Virus record (IMG/VR): IMGVR_UViG_3300025889_000075
Location: 91,132-155,131 of that record
Strand: one strand, 5' to 3'
Source: a virus
DNA: 64,000 bases
Below are positions 8,792 through 17,733 of the stretch, piece after piece. The translations under genes and the position numbers were made by a program. Numbering within the stretch: the stretch's first letter is position 1; each line of letters starts with the position of its first letter. The notes under the pieces were generated by a model. It made no database searches. It saw only the letters and a program-made list of their open reading frames with translations, and was not told where the DNA came from.

Positions 8792-10540
8792 ATGGCACTT
8801 TTTACCCAATCCGCGTCTCCTGGTATCACTATAAAGGAAATAGACTTAACGGGTGTTGTCCCGAATGTCACGACTTCTACTGGTGCCTTTGTTGGAGATT
8901 TTAGTTGGGGACCAGCGGAAACACCAGTTCTAGTTGACAATGAAGGGACTTTGGTGTCTACGTTCGGTTCACCAACGACAAGTAACAATGTTGACTTTTT
9001 GTCAGCAGCAGCGTTCTTAAAATATTCGAACAGCCTTTATGTTGTTCGCGAAGCAACTGGTGTTGCTAAAAACGCATATTTTGCAACAGGAATTTCTGTA
9101 ACAGATCCATTTGTCAAAGACGCAACAGATTTTGATAATCAAGCATCCAGTTTGGATTCTGATGGTCATACTTTTGTTGCTCGCTATCACGGCACAGCAG
9201 GAAACAGTATTAAAGTTTCTGTTTGCCCAGTAGAAGACGGTGATGCTGCATTCTCATCATGGACGTATCGAACTGAATTCGATGGCGCTCCAGGAACGAG
9301 TTCATATGCATCAGCAGCTGGTGGATCAAACGACGAAGTTCATGTTGTAGTTGTTGATGAAGACGGTGATCTCACTGGAACTGCTGGTACAGTTCTTGAA
9401 AGATATCCTTATGTCTCTCTCGCAACTGACGCTAAAACATCTGATGGCACTAAAAACAACTGGAAAGACGTAATTAATGCGCGTTCTAGTTATATTTGGG
9501 CAGTCAGCATGAACAAAGCGAACGATGTTTCTGATCAGCAATTTAGCGAAGCATCAACAGCAGCAAGCACTAATTTCGTTTTAGCAGATCCAGTATCAAA
9601 AGATTTCAGTTTAACTGCCGGCGTAAATTCTGGCGTGTTTGGAACATCTGAATATTTGTCTGGTTTCGATAAATTCGAAAGCAACGAAGACATTCAGGTT
9701 GATTTCTTAATCGCTCCTGGAATGTCTTCTTCATCAGATCAAGCAACTGTAGTAAATGATCTAGTTGCAACTGCTGCTAGTTTAAGAAAAGATTGCGTTG
9801 TTGTTACTTCTCCAAACCGCGCTGGCGTTGTTGGGGTAACTTCTGCTGCCACGATTGTTACTAATACGACAACTTGTGCGAACCTATTTACGGCATCATC
9901 TTATCTGATTATGGATAACAACTACTTGAAAGTTTATGATAAATATAACGACAAGTATGTGTTTATTCCTGCTGCTTCATCAACCGCTGGTTTGATGGCA
10001 GGTACAGATGCAGTTGCTGCTCCATGGTTCTCGCCAGCGGGTAATCGTAGGGGTCAATATTTCGGTGTTACTTCTCTCGCCTATTCAGCTAGTCAATCTC
10101 AACGAGATACGCTTTACAAGGCAGGTGTTAACCCAATCGTTAATCTTCCTGGCCAGGGTGTTACTCTCTTTGGTGACAAAACTAAAGAGTCTCGCCCATC
10201 AGCGTTCGATAGGATTAACGTTCGTCGCTTGTTCTTGGCAGTTGAGAGAGCAATCTCTGCTGCTGCTAGAAACGTTATGTTTGAATTTAACGACGAATTT
10301 ACAAGAGCGGAATTTGTTAATATCGTTGAACCATTCTTGAGAGAAATCAAGGGTCGTCGCGGTATCACAGATTTCAGAGTAGTTTGTGACGAAACTAACA
10401 ACACGGCAGCGGTCATTGATCGTAACGAGTTTATTGCTAGTGTCTTCATCAAACCCGCACGTTCTATTAACTACATTACATTGAACTTTGTAGCGGTTAG
10501 AACTGGCGTAAACTTTGAAGAAGTAGTTGGTTTAGTCTAA
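8792..10540 (+). CDS. 18: Tail sheath protein gp18
   Basis: The 582-residue product is the contractile sheath subunit (T4 gp18 is 659 residues). The N-terminus (S-P-G-I-T-I-K-E-I-D-L-T-G-V-V-P) and the C-terminal block (I-N-V-R-R-L-F-L-A-V-E-R-A-I, then F-E-F-N-D-E-F-T-R-A) are typical sheath signatures. The middle domain with D/S-rich loops is the variable outer part. An AAGAAGGA-type ribosome site precedes the ATG. It is followed at a 20-nt gap by the tube gene, so both are probably co-transcribed. Confidence 0.94.
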   Translation: MALFTQSASPGITIKEIDLTGVVPNVTTSTGAFVGDFSWGPAETPVLVDNEGTLVSTFGSPTTSNNVDFLSAAAFLKYSNSLYVVREATGVAKNAYFATGISVTDPFVKDATDFDNQASSLDSDGHTFVARYHGTAGNSIKVSVCPVEDGDAAFSSWTYRTEFDGAPGTSSYASAAGGSNDEVHVVVVDEDGDLTGTAGTVLERYPYVSLATDAKTSDGTKNNWKDVINARSSYIWAVSMNKANDVSDQQFSEASTAASTNFVLADPVSKDFSLTAGVNSGVFGTSEYLSGFDKFESNEDIQVDFLIAPGMSSSSDQATVVNDLVATAASLRKDCVVVTSPNRAGVVGVTSAATIVTNTTTCANLFTASSYLIMDNNYLKVYDKYNDKYVFIPAASSTAGLMAGTDAVAAPWFSPAGNRRGQYFGVTSLAYSASQSQRDTLYKAGVNPIVNLPGQGVTLFGDKTKESRPSAFDRINVRRLFLAVERAISAAARNVMFEFNDEFTRAEFVNIVEPFLREIKGRRGITDFRVVCDETNNTAAVIDRNEFIASVFIKPARSINYITLNFVAVRTGVNFEEVVGLV

Positions 10541-10560
10541 GCGCACTAAGGAGAAAATAA

Positions 10561-11088
10561 ATGGCAATTTTAGGAGTCGATGACTTTAAATCCAAACTGA
10601 AAGGTGGAGGTGCGCGTCCCAATCTATTCAAAGCGACCATAAACTTTCCAGTATACGCAGGTGGAGATGTTGAATTAACATCTTTCCTTTGCGAAGCAGC
10701 ACAATTGCCTGGATCAACGATCGGGTTGATCACAGTACCGTTTCGCGGTAGGCAATTAAAAATTGCTGGAGATCGTACGTTCGAACCATGGACAGTGACA
10801 GTTATCAATGATACTGATTTCGCTGTTCGTGATTCAATGGAACGTTGGATGAATGGTATGAACGAACATTCAGCAAATACGGGATTAACCAATCCTGTTG
10901 ATTATCAAGCAGACCTTTTGGTCGAGCAACTTGATAAAGACGGTACCTCTGTTAAGAAGTATAACTTCAGGGGTTGTTTCCCAACAAACGTAAGTCCGAT
11001 TGATGTCAACTATGCTACTGTAGATGACATCGAAAGGTTTACGGTTGAGTTCCAGATTCAATACTGGGAATCAAATACCACGAGTTAA
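10561..11088 (+). CDS. 19: Tail tube protein gp19
   Basis: The 175-residue product matches the gp19 tail tube monomer (T4: 163 residues), which stacks as hexamers inside the sheath. Recognisable parts are R-P-N-L-F-K-A-T-I-N-F-P near residue 20, C-E-A-A-Q-L-P-G-S-T-I-G around 46-57, and the C-terminal E-R-F-T-V-E-F-Q-I-Q-Y-W. A clear AAGGAG site lies before the ATG. It directly follows gp18, as in T4. Confidence 0.92.
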   Translation: MAILGVDDFKSKLKGGGARPNLFKATINFPVYAGGDVELTSFLCEAAQLPGSTIGLITVPFRGRQLKIAGDRTFEPWTVTVINDTDFAVRDSMERWMNGMNEHSANTGLTNPVDYQADLLVEQLDKDGTSVKKYNFRGCFPTNVSPIDVNYATVDDIERFTVEFQIQYWESNTTS

Positions 11089-11094
11089 TCTCAA

Positions 11095-11129
11095 AATAAA
11101 TACTTGGGACTTCATTAATTTGGAGTCCC
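11095..11129 (+). promoter_or_regulatory. Late-promoter-like box plus hairpin between gp19 and gp20
   Basis: AATAAATA at 11095-11102 resembles the late box. It is followed by an inverted repeat, GGGACT at 11106-11111 with AGTCCC at 11124-11129 around a 12-nt loop. No T-run follows, so this is not a convincing terminator. It could attenuate read-through from gp19 or mark an RNA processing site, while the box supplies fresh gp20 transcripts. Confidence 0.4.
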
Positions 11130-11156
11130 TTGTGTTTAACACTGTGAGAAAATTAA

Positions 11157-12731
11157 ATGGCAGACGACAGCGTTTTAAAATTATTTGGATTTGAAATAAA
11201 AAGGGCAGGAGCGAAGGAGAAAAAAGTTCTCCCTTCAGTCGTTCCACCTGTTGATGATGATGGAGCAGGATATGTTTCTGCTACCGCTGGTCATTATGGT
11301 CAATACATTAACATGGATGGTGATAACTCTAAGGATAATCATCATCTTATTTTGAGATATCGCGGTGTAGCGATGCATCCTGAAGTTGATATGGCGATTG
11401 AAGAAATCGTTAATGAATCAATTTCAGCGTCAGAATTAGAATCAACTGTTGAGTTATCGCTCGACAAAGTTGAAGCACCAGATAAAATCAAAGATCAAAT
11501 TACGGAAGAGTTTGAGAATATTGTTTCAATGTTAAAGTTCAATGAACTTGGGCATGATATTTTCAGATCTTGGTATGTTGACGGTCGAATCTATTATCAT
11601 CTACTAGTAAACGAAAGCAATCTCAAAGCAGGTATTCAAGAGATTAGAAGTATTGACGCGTCAAAGATTCGCAAAGTGAAAAACATTAAGTATAAAAAAG
11701 ATCCGATTACTGGGGCAAAACTCGTTGACAAAATAGACGAATTCTATATTTTTGAAGATAAACCAGGACAGCAAAATTCTGGTGTTAAAATGTCTCTTGA
11801 CTCGATCACATATGTGACTTCGGGCATGTTAGACGAAACAAAGAAAAAAGTAGTTTCACATTTACATAAAGCATTAAAACCCATCAACCAGTTACGTATG
11901 ATGGAAGACTCTCTTGTAATCTATCGATTAGCAAGAGCACCTGAAAGAAGAATCTTTTATATTGATGTTGGTAATTTACCTACAGGTAAAGCAGAACAAT
12001 ATATGAAAGATATTATGGCGAAATATCGTAACAAATTAGTTTACGACGCCAGCACAGGTGAAATGAAAGATGATCGTAAACATATGTCAATGCTTGAAGA
12101 CTTTTGGTTGCCTCGTCGTGAAGGTGGTAGAGGTACTGAAATCTCTACATTGCCTGGTGGCGAGAACCTTGGTCAGATTGATGATATAATTTATTTTCAA
12201 AAGAGATTATATCGTTCATTGAATGTTCCAATAAACCGTTTGGAACAAGAAGCACAGTTTTCTTTGGGTCGTTCAACAGAAATTACTAGGGACGAACTAA
12301 AGTTTCAAAAGTTTATTGATAGATTGAGAAAGAAATTTGCTAACGTATTTCTCAATATCCTCAAGAAACAACTTATCCTTAAAGGTGTTATTACTGATCA
12401 AGATTGGGATGAGTGGAAAAACGACATTGTAGTAGATTTCGTTAAAGATAACCATTTCACAGAATTGAAAGAAATGGAAATCCTTAGAGAGAAATTGAAT
12501 ACAATGAATGAGATTCAACCGTTCGTTGGAGAATTCTTCTCTAAAGAATGGATTATGAAAAATGTTATGAGATTATCTGATGAAGATATCGAAGACATGA
12601 AGAAAGAAATTGATCAAGAGATCAGTTCTGGTGATATTGATACAGGCGAAGAAGAGGGTCAACCTCCTGAATCTGCTCCAGCAGCACAGGAAAAGAAACC
12701 TCAGCCACCTAAAGCAGAGAAAGAGGAGTAA
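11157..12731 (+). CDS. 20: Portal vertex protein gp20
   Basis: The 524-residue product is the dodecameric portal through which DNA is packaged and the tail is attached; T4 gp20 is 524 residues. Family landmarks are H-H-L-I-L-R-Y-R-G-V-A-M-H-P-E-V-D near residue 65-80, R-L-A-R-A-P-E-R-R-I-F-Y-I-D-V-G, and L-P-G-G-E-N-L-G-Q-I-D-D near residue 335. The C-terminus is long, acidic and proline-rich and is probably disordered. It lies between gp19 and the prohead core genes, as in T4. Confidence 0.95.
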   Translation: MADDSVLKLFGFEIKRAGAKEKKVLPSVVPPVDDDGAGYVSATAGHYGQYINMDGDNSKDNHHLILRYRGVAMHPEVDMAIEEIVNESISASELESTVELSLDKVEAPDKIKDQITEEFENIVSMLKFNELGHDIFRSWYVDGRIYYHLLVNESNLKAGIQEIRSIDASKIRKVKNIKYKKDPITGAKLVDKIDEFYIFEDKPGQQNSGVKMSLDSITYVTSGMLDETKKKVVSHLHKALKPINQLRMMEDSLVIYRLARAPERRIFYIDVGNLPTGKAEQYMKDIMAKYRNKLVYDASTGEMKDDRKHMSMLEDFWLPRREGGRGTEISTLPGGENLGQIDDIIYFQKRLYRSLNVPINRLEQEAQFSLGRSTEITRDELKFQKFIDRLRKKFANVFLNILKKQLILKGVITDQDWDEWKNDIVVDFVKDNHFTELKEMEILREKLNTMNEIQPFVGEFFSKEWIMKNVMRLSDEDIEDMKKEIDQEISSGDIDTGEEEGQPPESAPAAQEKKPQPPKAEKEE

Positions 12732-12734
12732 ATT

Positions 12735-13082
12735 ATGTCTGAACAAGAAGCATTGGTTGCCGACGAACAAGAAATTGAAATGCCTTCAAACCAACAGGGT
12801 ATTTTAGATTTTCTTAAACACATTGAAGACGGCGACTTCACTAATGCAGAAAGAGGATTTAATTCTTTAGTCAACGATAAGATCACTGACGTATTAGATC
12901 AAACTAAAATGAAACTCGCCGATCAAATCTTCAATGATTATGAAGACGATGGTGATGATGATGAAGAAATTGAATATGAAGAAGACTTCGACGAAGATGA
13001 TGAAGAAATCGACGAAGAAGACGAAGATGATGATGACGAAGAGTGGGAAGAAGACGACGAAGAAGATCCTTCTGAAAATTAA
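12735..13082 (+). CDS. 67: Prohead core protein gp67-like
   Basis: The 115-residue product sits in the T4 gp67 position between portal and protease. Residues 20-70 hold the conserved core (H-I-E-D-G-D-F, then A-E-R-G-F-N-S-L-V-N-D-K-I, with a following helix A-D-Q-I-F). The last 45 residues are almost entirely D and E. In T4, gp67 is an internal core protein cleaved by gp21 during maturation, and strong acidity is typical. The low-complexity tail makes similarity searches unreliable; the assignment rests on position plus the conserved core. Confidence 0.75.
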   Translation: MSEQEALVADEQEIEMPSNQQGILDFLKHIEDGDFTNAERGFNSLVNDKITDVLDQTKMKLADQIFNDYEDDGDDDEEIEYEEDFDEDDEEIDEEDEDDDDEEWEEDDEEDPSEN

Positions 13083-13087
13083 TTTTT

Positions 13088-13095
13088 TATAAATA
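13088..13095 (+). promoter_or_regulatory. Late promoter box, 6 nt before the gp68-like start
   Basis: TATAAATA lies exactly 6 nt before ATG 13102. With the usual late-promoter geometry, transcription would begin at or next to the A of the start codon, giving a leaderless gp68-like mRNA. No Shine-Dalgarno sequence precedes this ATG. Confidence 0.65.
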
Positions 13096-13101
13096 AATAA
13101 C

Positions 13102-13311
13102 ATGAAATCGTTTACACAAATACGAGAAAAGACCAGCAAGATGCCTCCTGGAGAGCATGTCTTTGACAAAAAGGTTGGTAAAGTCAAAGTAATGGTTCAT
13201 AAAACCGATAAGGGATTTGTGGTTTATGTAGACGGTGACAAGTTAGATACATATAGATCTAAATCAGAAGCGCAAAGGATGGGAATCCAATTCGCTAAGG
13301 AACTCAAATGA
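13102..13311 (+). CDS. 68: Prohead core protein gp68-like
   Basis: The 69-residue product begins M-K-S-F-T-Q-I-R-E-K, a capsid-targeting-type peptide, and continues with H-V-F-D-K-K, K-V-M-V-H-K and Y-V-D-G-D-K-L-D-T-Y-R-S. These are familiar from short gp68-like proteins of marine T4-like phages. T4 gp68 is longer (about 141 residues) and is a scaffold core component processed by gp21. It ends overlapping the gp21 start (ATGA), so protease and core protein are coupled. Confidence 0.68.
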   Translation: MKSFTQIREKTSKMPPGEHVFDKKVGKVKVMVHKTDKGFVVYVDGDKLDTYRSKSEAQRMGIQFAKELK

Positions 13312-13973
13312 AACTGATCGCAGAGTATATCGAACACGATTTAGAAGTTATCACCGAGAAAAAAGAAAACGGTGAAAAGTCTTACGCCATTGAAGGCGTT
13401 TTTGCGCAAGCAGAACAAAAGAATCGTAACGGTCGCATTTATCCTCGCCCTATTATGGAAAAGGCAGTCGACAAATATGTGGTTGAACAAGTTTCACAAA
13501 AGAGAGCAGTTGGAGAATTAAATCATCCAGAGGGTCCGACTGTTAATTTAGATAAAGTTTCTCACCTCATCACTGACCTTCGCTTCGAGGGCAATGATGT
13601 GGTTGGAAAAGCATCTATACTGGATACTCCTAATGGCAAGATTGTTAAAGGATTGTTAGATGGGGGCGTCAGATTAGGTGTTTCAACTCGTGGTATGGGT
13701 AGTCTTGAGAATCGTGGTGGTACTATGTACGTTAAGGATGACTTCATTCTTAATACAGTAGACATTGTACAAGATCCATCAGCACCAGCAGCTTTCGTTA
13801 ATGGAATTATGGAAGGTGTTGAATGGGTTTGGAACAATGGCATTATCGAACCTCAAGTAATTGAAGAAATGGAGACTGAAATTAAAACAGCTCCGCGCAA
13901 GCATCTCTACGAGACGCAAGTTCGTGAGTTTAAAAATTTCCTCTCGTTGCTTAAATCGAACTTTAAGGAGTAA
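13308..13973 (+). CDS. 21: Prohead protease gp21
   Basis: The 221-residue product is the serine protease that degrades the scaffold and trims capsid proteins; T4 gp21 is 212 residues. The histidine region (G-E-L-N-H-P-E-G-P-T) lies near residue 68 and the serine region (L-G-V-S-T-R-G-M-G-S) near 125. An L-N-T-V-D-I-V-Q-D-P-S-A-P-A block is a further family hallmark. The enzyme's own N-terminus (M-K-L-I-A-E-Y-I-E-H-D) also resembles the targeting peptides of its substrates. It lies between gp68 and gp22, the T4 order. Confidence 0.93.
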   Translation: MKLIAEYIEHDLEVITEKKENGEKSYAIEGVFAQAEQKNRNGRIYPRPIMEKAVDKYVVEQVSQKRAVGELNHPEGPTVNLDKVSHLITDLRFEGNDVVGKASILDTPNGKIVKGLLDGGVRLGVSTRGMGSLENRGGTMYVKDDFILNTVDIVQDPSAPAAFVNGIMEGVEWVWNNGIIEPQVIEEMETEIKTAPRKHLYETQVREFKNFLSLLKSNFKE

Positions 13974-13976
13974 AAT

Positions 13977-15017
13977 ATGTCTGAAGAATACTTAGACAAT
14001 GTTGAACTTCACGATGAGGACAACCAAGTCGAGGAAGGTCACGACATGAAAAACGCAGAAGCGCAAAGCGTAGCGTCCGTGGATAAAGCATCTGAACCTG
14101 GCAAAAAAGCAAAAGCTCGTAAGGGTGATAACACTAAACAGGATCCGATGCCGAAAACTAAAGCAGGCATGATCAATGCAATGTATACAAAGATGGCAGG
14201 TATGAAGAAAGAAGACCTCGCTCTCGCGTATTCTAAAATGCATGAAGAGTTTGGCGAAATGGAAGAAGACGAAACTGTCGAACTTCCAGAAATGTCTTAT
14301 GATTTTTCTGCCGAACTTACAGATCTCGTTGAATCAGAATCAACTCTTTCTGATGAATTCAAGTCAAAGACTGCTGTAATTTTCGAAACTGCAATTCGTT
14401 CCAAGATCGCTGAAGAAGTTGATCGATTGGAAGATGATTATCAATCACGACTGGAAGAAGAACTTGAGTCATCACGTTCTGATATGGTCGAGAAGGTTGA
14501 TTCCTACCTCAACTATGTTGTTGAAACTTGGATGGAAGAAAACCGTGTTGCTGTTGAGCAAGGTTTACGTACTGAAATCGCTGAGAACTTTATGGGCAAA
14601 CTCAAGGAGTTGTTTGTTGAGTCTCACATCGAAGTACCTGAGTCCAAAGTTGACCTAGTTGACGAACTCGCTGCACAAGTTGATGAGTTGGAAGAAAAAC
14701 TCAACGCACAAACTTCTGCTGCTATTGCAATGCAAGAAAAAATGGAAGAGTATCAAAGAGAATCTGTGATTCGTGAGAATGCACGTGACCTCGCTGATAC
14801 CGAAGTAGAAAAACTGAGGTCACTCGTATCTTCACTTGACTTTGAAGACCAAGAGTCTTTCGCTCATAAAGTTAAGACTGTTAAAGAATCTTATTTCAAG
14901 AAAGCAGTTGCAACTGAGTCCGAAGAAATCGCTGAAGATTGGAGCGCTGACGTAACTGAAACATCAAGCGCAATGGATCTCTATCTTAAATCAATCAAGA
15001 AAATGCATAAGGAGTAA
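13977..15017 (+). CDS. 22: Prohead scaffold protein gp22
   Basis: The 346-residue product occupies the gp22 position between protease and major capsid protein (T4 gp22 is 269 residues). It is highly acidic and helical with long coiled-coil segments (roughly residues 130-300). A conserved region with F-K-S-K-T-A-V-I-F-E-T-A-I-R-S-K-I and a late Y-L-K-S-I-K-K-M-H-K-E end are typical. Residues 1-80 carry a low-complexity extension rich in D, E, K and A. The scaffold is degraded by gp21 after head assembly. A GGAG site precedes the ATG. Confidence 0.9.
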   Translation: MSEEYLDNVELHDEDNQVEEGHDMKNAEAQSVASVDKASEPGKKAKARKGDNTKQDPMPKTKAGMINAMYTKMAGMKKEDLALAYSKMHEEFGEMEEDETVELPEMSYDFSAELTDLVESESTLSDEFKSKTAVIFETAIRSKIAEEVDRLEDDYQSRLEEELESSRSDMVEKVDSYLNYVVETWMEENRVAVEQGLRTEIAENFMGKLKELFVESHIEVPESKVDLVDELAAQVDELEEKLNAQTSAAIAMQEKMEEYQRESVIRENARDLADTEVEKLRSLVSSLDFEDQESFAHKVKTVKESYFKKAVATESEEIAEDWSADVTETSSAMDLYLKSIKKMHKE

Positions 15018-15020
15018 ACA

Positions 15021-16376
15021 ATGCAACAAGTTTCTTATGATCAATTAGTTGAGAAATGGGCACCTGTACTCAACGAAGAGTCTGCTGGTAAGATCCAGGA
15101 CGCTCATCGTCGTGCAGTAACTGCCGCTGTTCTCGAAAACCAAGAAATCGCTTTCCGTGAAGAGGCTGCTCAAAATGGAATGCTTAACGAAACTCCAGCA
15201 AACGTAACGACTAACGTTGCTAACTGGAACCCAGTACTTATCGCCCTCGTGCGTCGTGCAATGCCTAACTTGATGGCATATGACGTTTGTGGTGTTCAAC
15301 CTATGTCTGGTCCTACTGGTTTGATCTTCGCTATGAAGTCAACCTATAAGACTACTCGTGGTGGCGCTACTACTGGCGACGAAGCGTTGTTTAATGAACC
15401 ACGCGCCGCATATTCTGGTGATTCATCAATAACTTCATCTGGTTATTCATCAGGTTTGGACGGTGTTACTGATACAGATAACGACAGTTCTATCGCTGAT
15501 TCAGGCGGTTCTTATATTCCTAATGGAATTGGAACTCCTCCTGCTGGTGCTGGTATGTCTACTGCTGACGCTGAATCTTTGGGTAACACTGGATCTGCTT
15601 TTGCAGAAATGGGTTTCACCATTGAAAAAGCAACAGTAACTGCACAATCACGTGCTCTGAAAGCAGAATACACGCTTGAACTCGCTCAAGACTTGAAAGC
15701 AATTCATGGTCTTGACGCTGAGACAGAACTTGCTAATATTCTGTCAACAGAAATCCTTGCTGAGATTAACCGCGAAGTAATTCGTACGATTAACTCTCAA
15801 GCATTGATTGGTGCTACTACGTCTAACCTTCAAACTAAAGGTATTTTTGATCTTTCTACAGACGCTGATGGTCGTTGGTCTGCAGAAAAATTCAAGGGTC
15901 TTGTAGTTCAGTTGGATCGTGAGTGTAACCAAATCGCTAAAGACACTCGTCGTGGTAAGGGTAACGTTGTAATCTGTTCTTCAGATGTCGCGACTGCTCT
16001 TTCTGCTTCAGGTATGCTTGATTATACTCCTGCTATGTCTACTTCTTTGCAAGTTGACGACACAGGTAACACTTTCGCTGGTACTTTGAATGGTCGAGTT
16101 CGCGTTTACATCGATCCATATGCTGGCGCTGACTACATCACAGTTGGTTATAAGGGTACTAACCCATATGACGCTGGTGTGTTCTACTGTCCTTACGTGC
16201 CCCTCCAAATGGTACGTGCGGTTGGTGAGAATGACTTCCAGCCACGTATCGGGTTCAAGACTCGTTATGGCATGGCTTCCAACCCATACGTTGGTTCAAC
16301 TCCTGCTAACGGTCTTGCTACAGTACGTACTAACCAATACTATCGTATCTTCCGCGTCGATAATATTTTGACCTAA
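15021..16376 (+). CDS. 23: Major capsid protein gp23
   Basis: The 451-residue product is the HK97-fold shell subunit (T4 gp23 is 521 residues before cleavage). The N-terminal 60 residues form the targeting region removed by gp21, and the mature shell begins after about A-N-V-T-T-N-V-A-N-W-N-P. Strong family blocks include L-V-R-R-A-M-P-N-L-M-A-Y-D-V-C-G-V-Q-P-M, E-M-G-F-T-I-E-K and the C-terminal R-I-F-R-V-D-N-I-L-T. The variable loop around residues 130-195 is rich in G, S and D. An AAGGAG site precedes the ATG and a strong terminator follows the gene. Confidence 0.96.
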   Translation: MQQVSYDQLVEKWAPVLNEESAGKIQDAHRRAVTAAVLENQEIAFREEAAQNGMLNETPANVTTNVANWNPVLIALVRRAMPNLMAYDVCGVQPMSGPTGLIFAMKSTYKTTRGGATTGDEALFNEPRAAYSGDSSITSSGYSSGLDGVTDTDNDSSIADSGGSYIPNGIGTPPAGAGMSTADAESLGNTGSAFAEMGFTIEKATVTAQSRALKAEYTLELAQDLKAIHGLDAETELANILSTEILAEINREVIRTINSQALIGATTSNLQTKGIFDLSTDADGRWSAEKFKGLVVQLDRECNQIAKDTRRGKGNVVICSSDVATALSASGMLDYTPAMSTSLQVDDTGNTFAGTLNGRVRVYIDPYAGADYITVGYKGTNPYDAGVFYCPYVPLQMVRAVGENDFQPRIGFKTRYGMASNPYVGSTPANGLATVRTNQYYRIFRVDNILT

Positions 16377-16423
16377 TAAGAAGAACAATAGTTGCCGATT
16401 GGTGACATCCATTCGGATTAATT

Positions 16424-16448
16424 GGGGGACTTCGGTCCCCCTTTTTTT
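16424..16448 (+). terminator. Rho-independent terminator after gp23
   Basis: A 7-bp perfect stem (GGGGGAC with GTCCCCC) closes a TTCG tetraloop and is followed by seven T residues. This is a classic intrinsic terminator placed to end the abundant capsid transcript. Confidence 0.93.
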
Positions 16449-16461
16449 GCGTCAAATTTAT

Positions 16462-16469
16462 TATAAATA
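16462..16469 (+). promoter_or_regulatory. Late promoter box
   Basis: TATAAATA lies just after the gp23 terminator and 28 nt before the kelch-like gene at 16498, the same spacing as the gp13 late box. It restarts late transcription for that gene and probably for the gp3-like gene. Confidence 0.75.
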
Positions 16470-16497
16470 GAGTTGTAATATTACTCGTGAGAATTCC

Positions 16498-17730
16498 ATG
16501 GCAACAGTTAATCTTAAAGAAGTAATGGAAGCAGTACAAAAGAAAATTTATGCTGCTGATTCTTCTACCTCTAATCTTCAAGATTTAATCTATCTTCTCA
16601 AAGCAGCAAAAAGAGGAGATGGTACTATGGTTCAGCAGGTAGCGTCTGCTTCTGTTTTGCCTGATTTAACTGACAGTGCTGCTGATACTGAGATGATAGC
16701 ATTCGTACAGAATGAAGGCAAGTTGTATTTTAAACAGGACAGTTCTGGTACGACTGTTTGGAAAACGTATACAGTAACTCCGTCAGCACCATCATTTGTT
16801 TATGGTGGCGAAACGAGTGGATTTTTTTCTGGTTCTTTATTATATCCAGGAGGCGGCGGGACAAGCAGTTCATCAATCATAAAAATTCCATTTACGTCCG
16901 ATACAGGATCTAGTTCTCAAGGGAGCACAACTGTTGCGATGAATAATGCGCACGGATGGTCTAATTCTACAAATGGATATATTGCTGGTGGTTCAAGCAG
17001 TCCAGTTACTGCCTTCGACTTAACGCAGATTGAAAAATTCCCAATGTCTTCTGCAGCGAGTTCTTCTGACACTGGTGCAGATCTGTCCACTTTTCGCGGT
17101 GGCGGCGCTGCCAACCACAATGAAAGTTACGGGTACGCTACAGCAGGTAATCCTGTTGCTTCACCTACTGTTGCTAACGCTACTGATAAATATACTTTTG
17201 CGAACGAAACATCAAATGCTGCTATAATCTCAGGACTAACAAACGTCAGTCCTCAGATGCGTTATTCTAGTGGAGTCCCTAGTCCAACATATGCTTATAT
17301 AGCAGGTGGACAAAACCCTGCTGTAAGTGCTTATCTTAACAATATTGAAAAATTTCCTTTCGCTGCTGAAGATACTGTTAGTGATGTTGGTGATTTATTT
17401 TTAGCACATCACTCTGGTGCTGCAGTAGCGTCAACAGAAAATGGTTACATTATGGGAGGAAACATTAGTCCTACTTACACTAATACAATTCAAAAATGGT
17501 CTTTTAGTTCTGACGGTAATGGTACTGATGTAGCAGATTTAACAGCTGCCAGTTATGGATCAGGTGGTTGTTCTTCAACGACTGCTGGATATAAAGCAGG
17601 TGGTATCATTACATCACCAACCTTTACTACGTTGACAAATACTGAAAAATTCACTTTTTCATCTGAGTCCAATTCTTCGAATATAGGTACAAGTCCGATC
17701 GGTTCTGATGCAGCAACCCAACAGGTATAA
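16498..17730 (+). CDS. Kelch-like repeat protein, probable tail-fibre or surface virion protein
   Basis: The 410-residue paralogue of the genes at 1-253 and 257-1507 shares their N-terminal helix (L-K-E-V-M-E-A-V-Q-K-K-I), the repeating I-E-K-F-P-F-like strands with S-S-D/D-V-G-D-L segments, and a QQV C-terminus. About seven repeats of roughly 45 residues are visible, which fits a beta-propeller. A dedicated late promoter and terminator make it an independent late unit, as expected for a virion protein. The receptor-binding role is inferred. Confidence 0.7.
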   Translation: MATVNLKEVMEAVQKKIYAADSSTSNLQDLIYLLKAAKRGDGTMVQQVASASVLPDLTDSAADTEMIAFVQNEGKLYFKQDSSGTTVWKTYTVTPSAPSFVYGGETSGFFSGSLLYPGGGGTSSSSIIKIPFTSDTGSSSQGSTTVAMNNAHGWSNSTNGYIAGGSSSPVTAFDLTQIEKFPMSSAASSSDTGADLSTFRGGGAANHNESYGYATAGNPVASPTVANATDKYTFANETSNAAIISGLTNVSPQMRYSSGVPSPTYAYIAGGQNPAVSAYLNNIEKFPFAAEDTVSDVGDLFLAHHSGAAVASTENGYIMGGNISPTYTNTIQKWSFSSDGNGTDVADLTAASYGSGGCSSTTAGYKAGGIITSPTFTTLTNTEKFTFSSESNSSNIGTSPIGSDAATQQV

Positions 17731-17733
17731 ACA

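Noticed and set aside
11106-11129. Hairpin before gp20 as a terminator
   Set aside because: The stem is only 6 bp with a 12-nt loop and no T-run follows; a structural or processing role is more likely.
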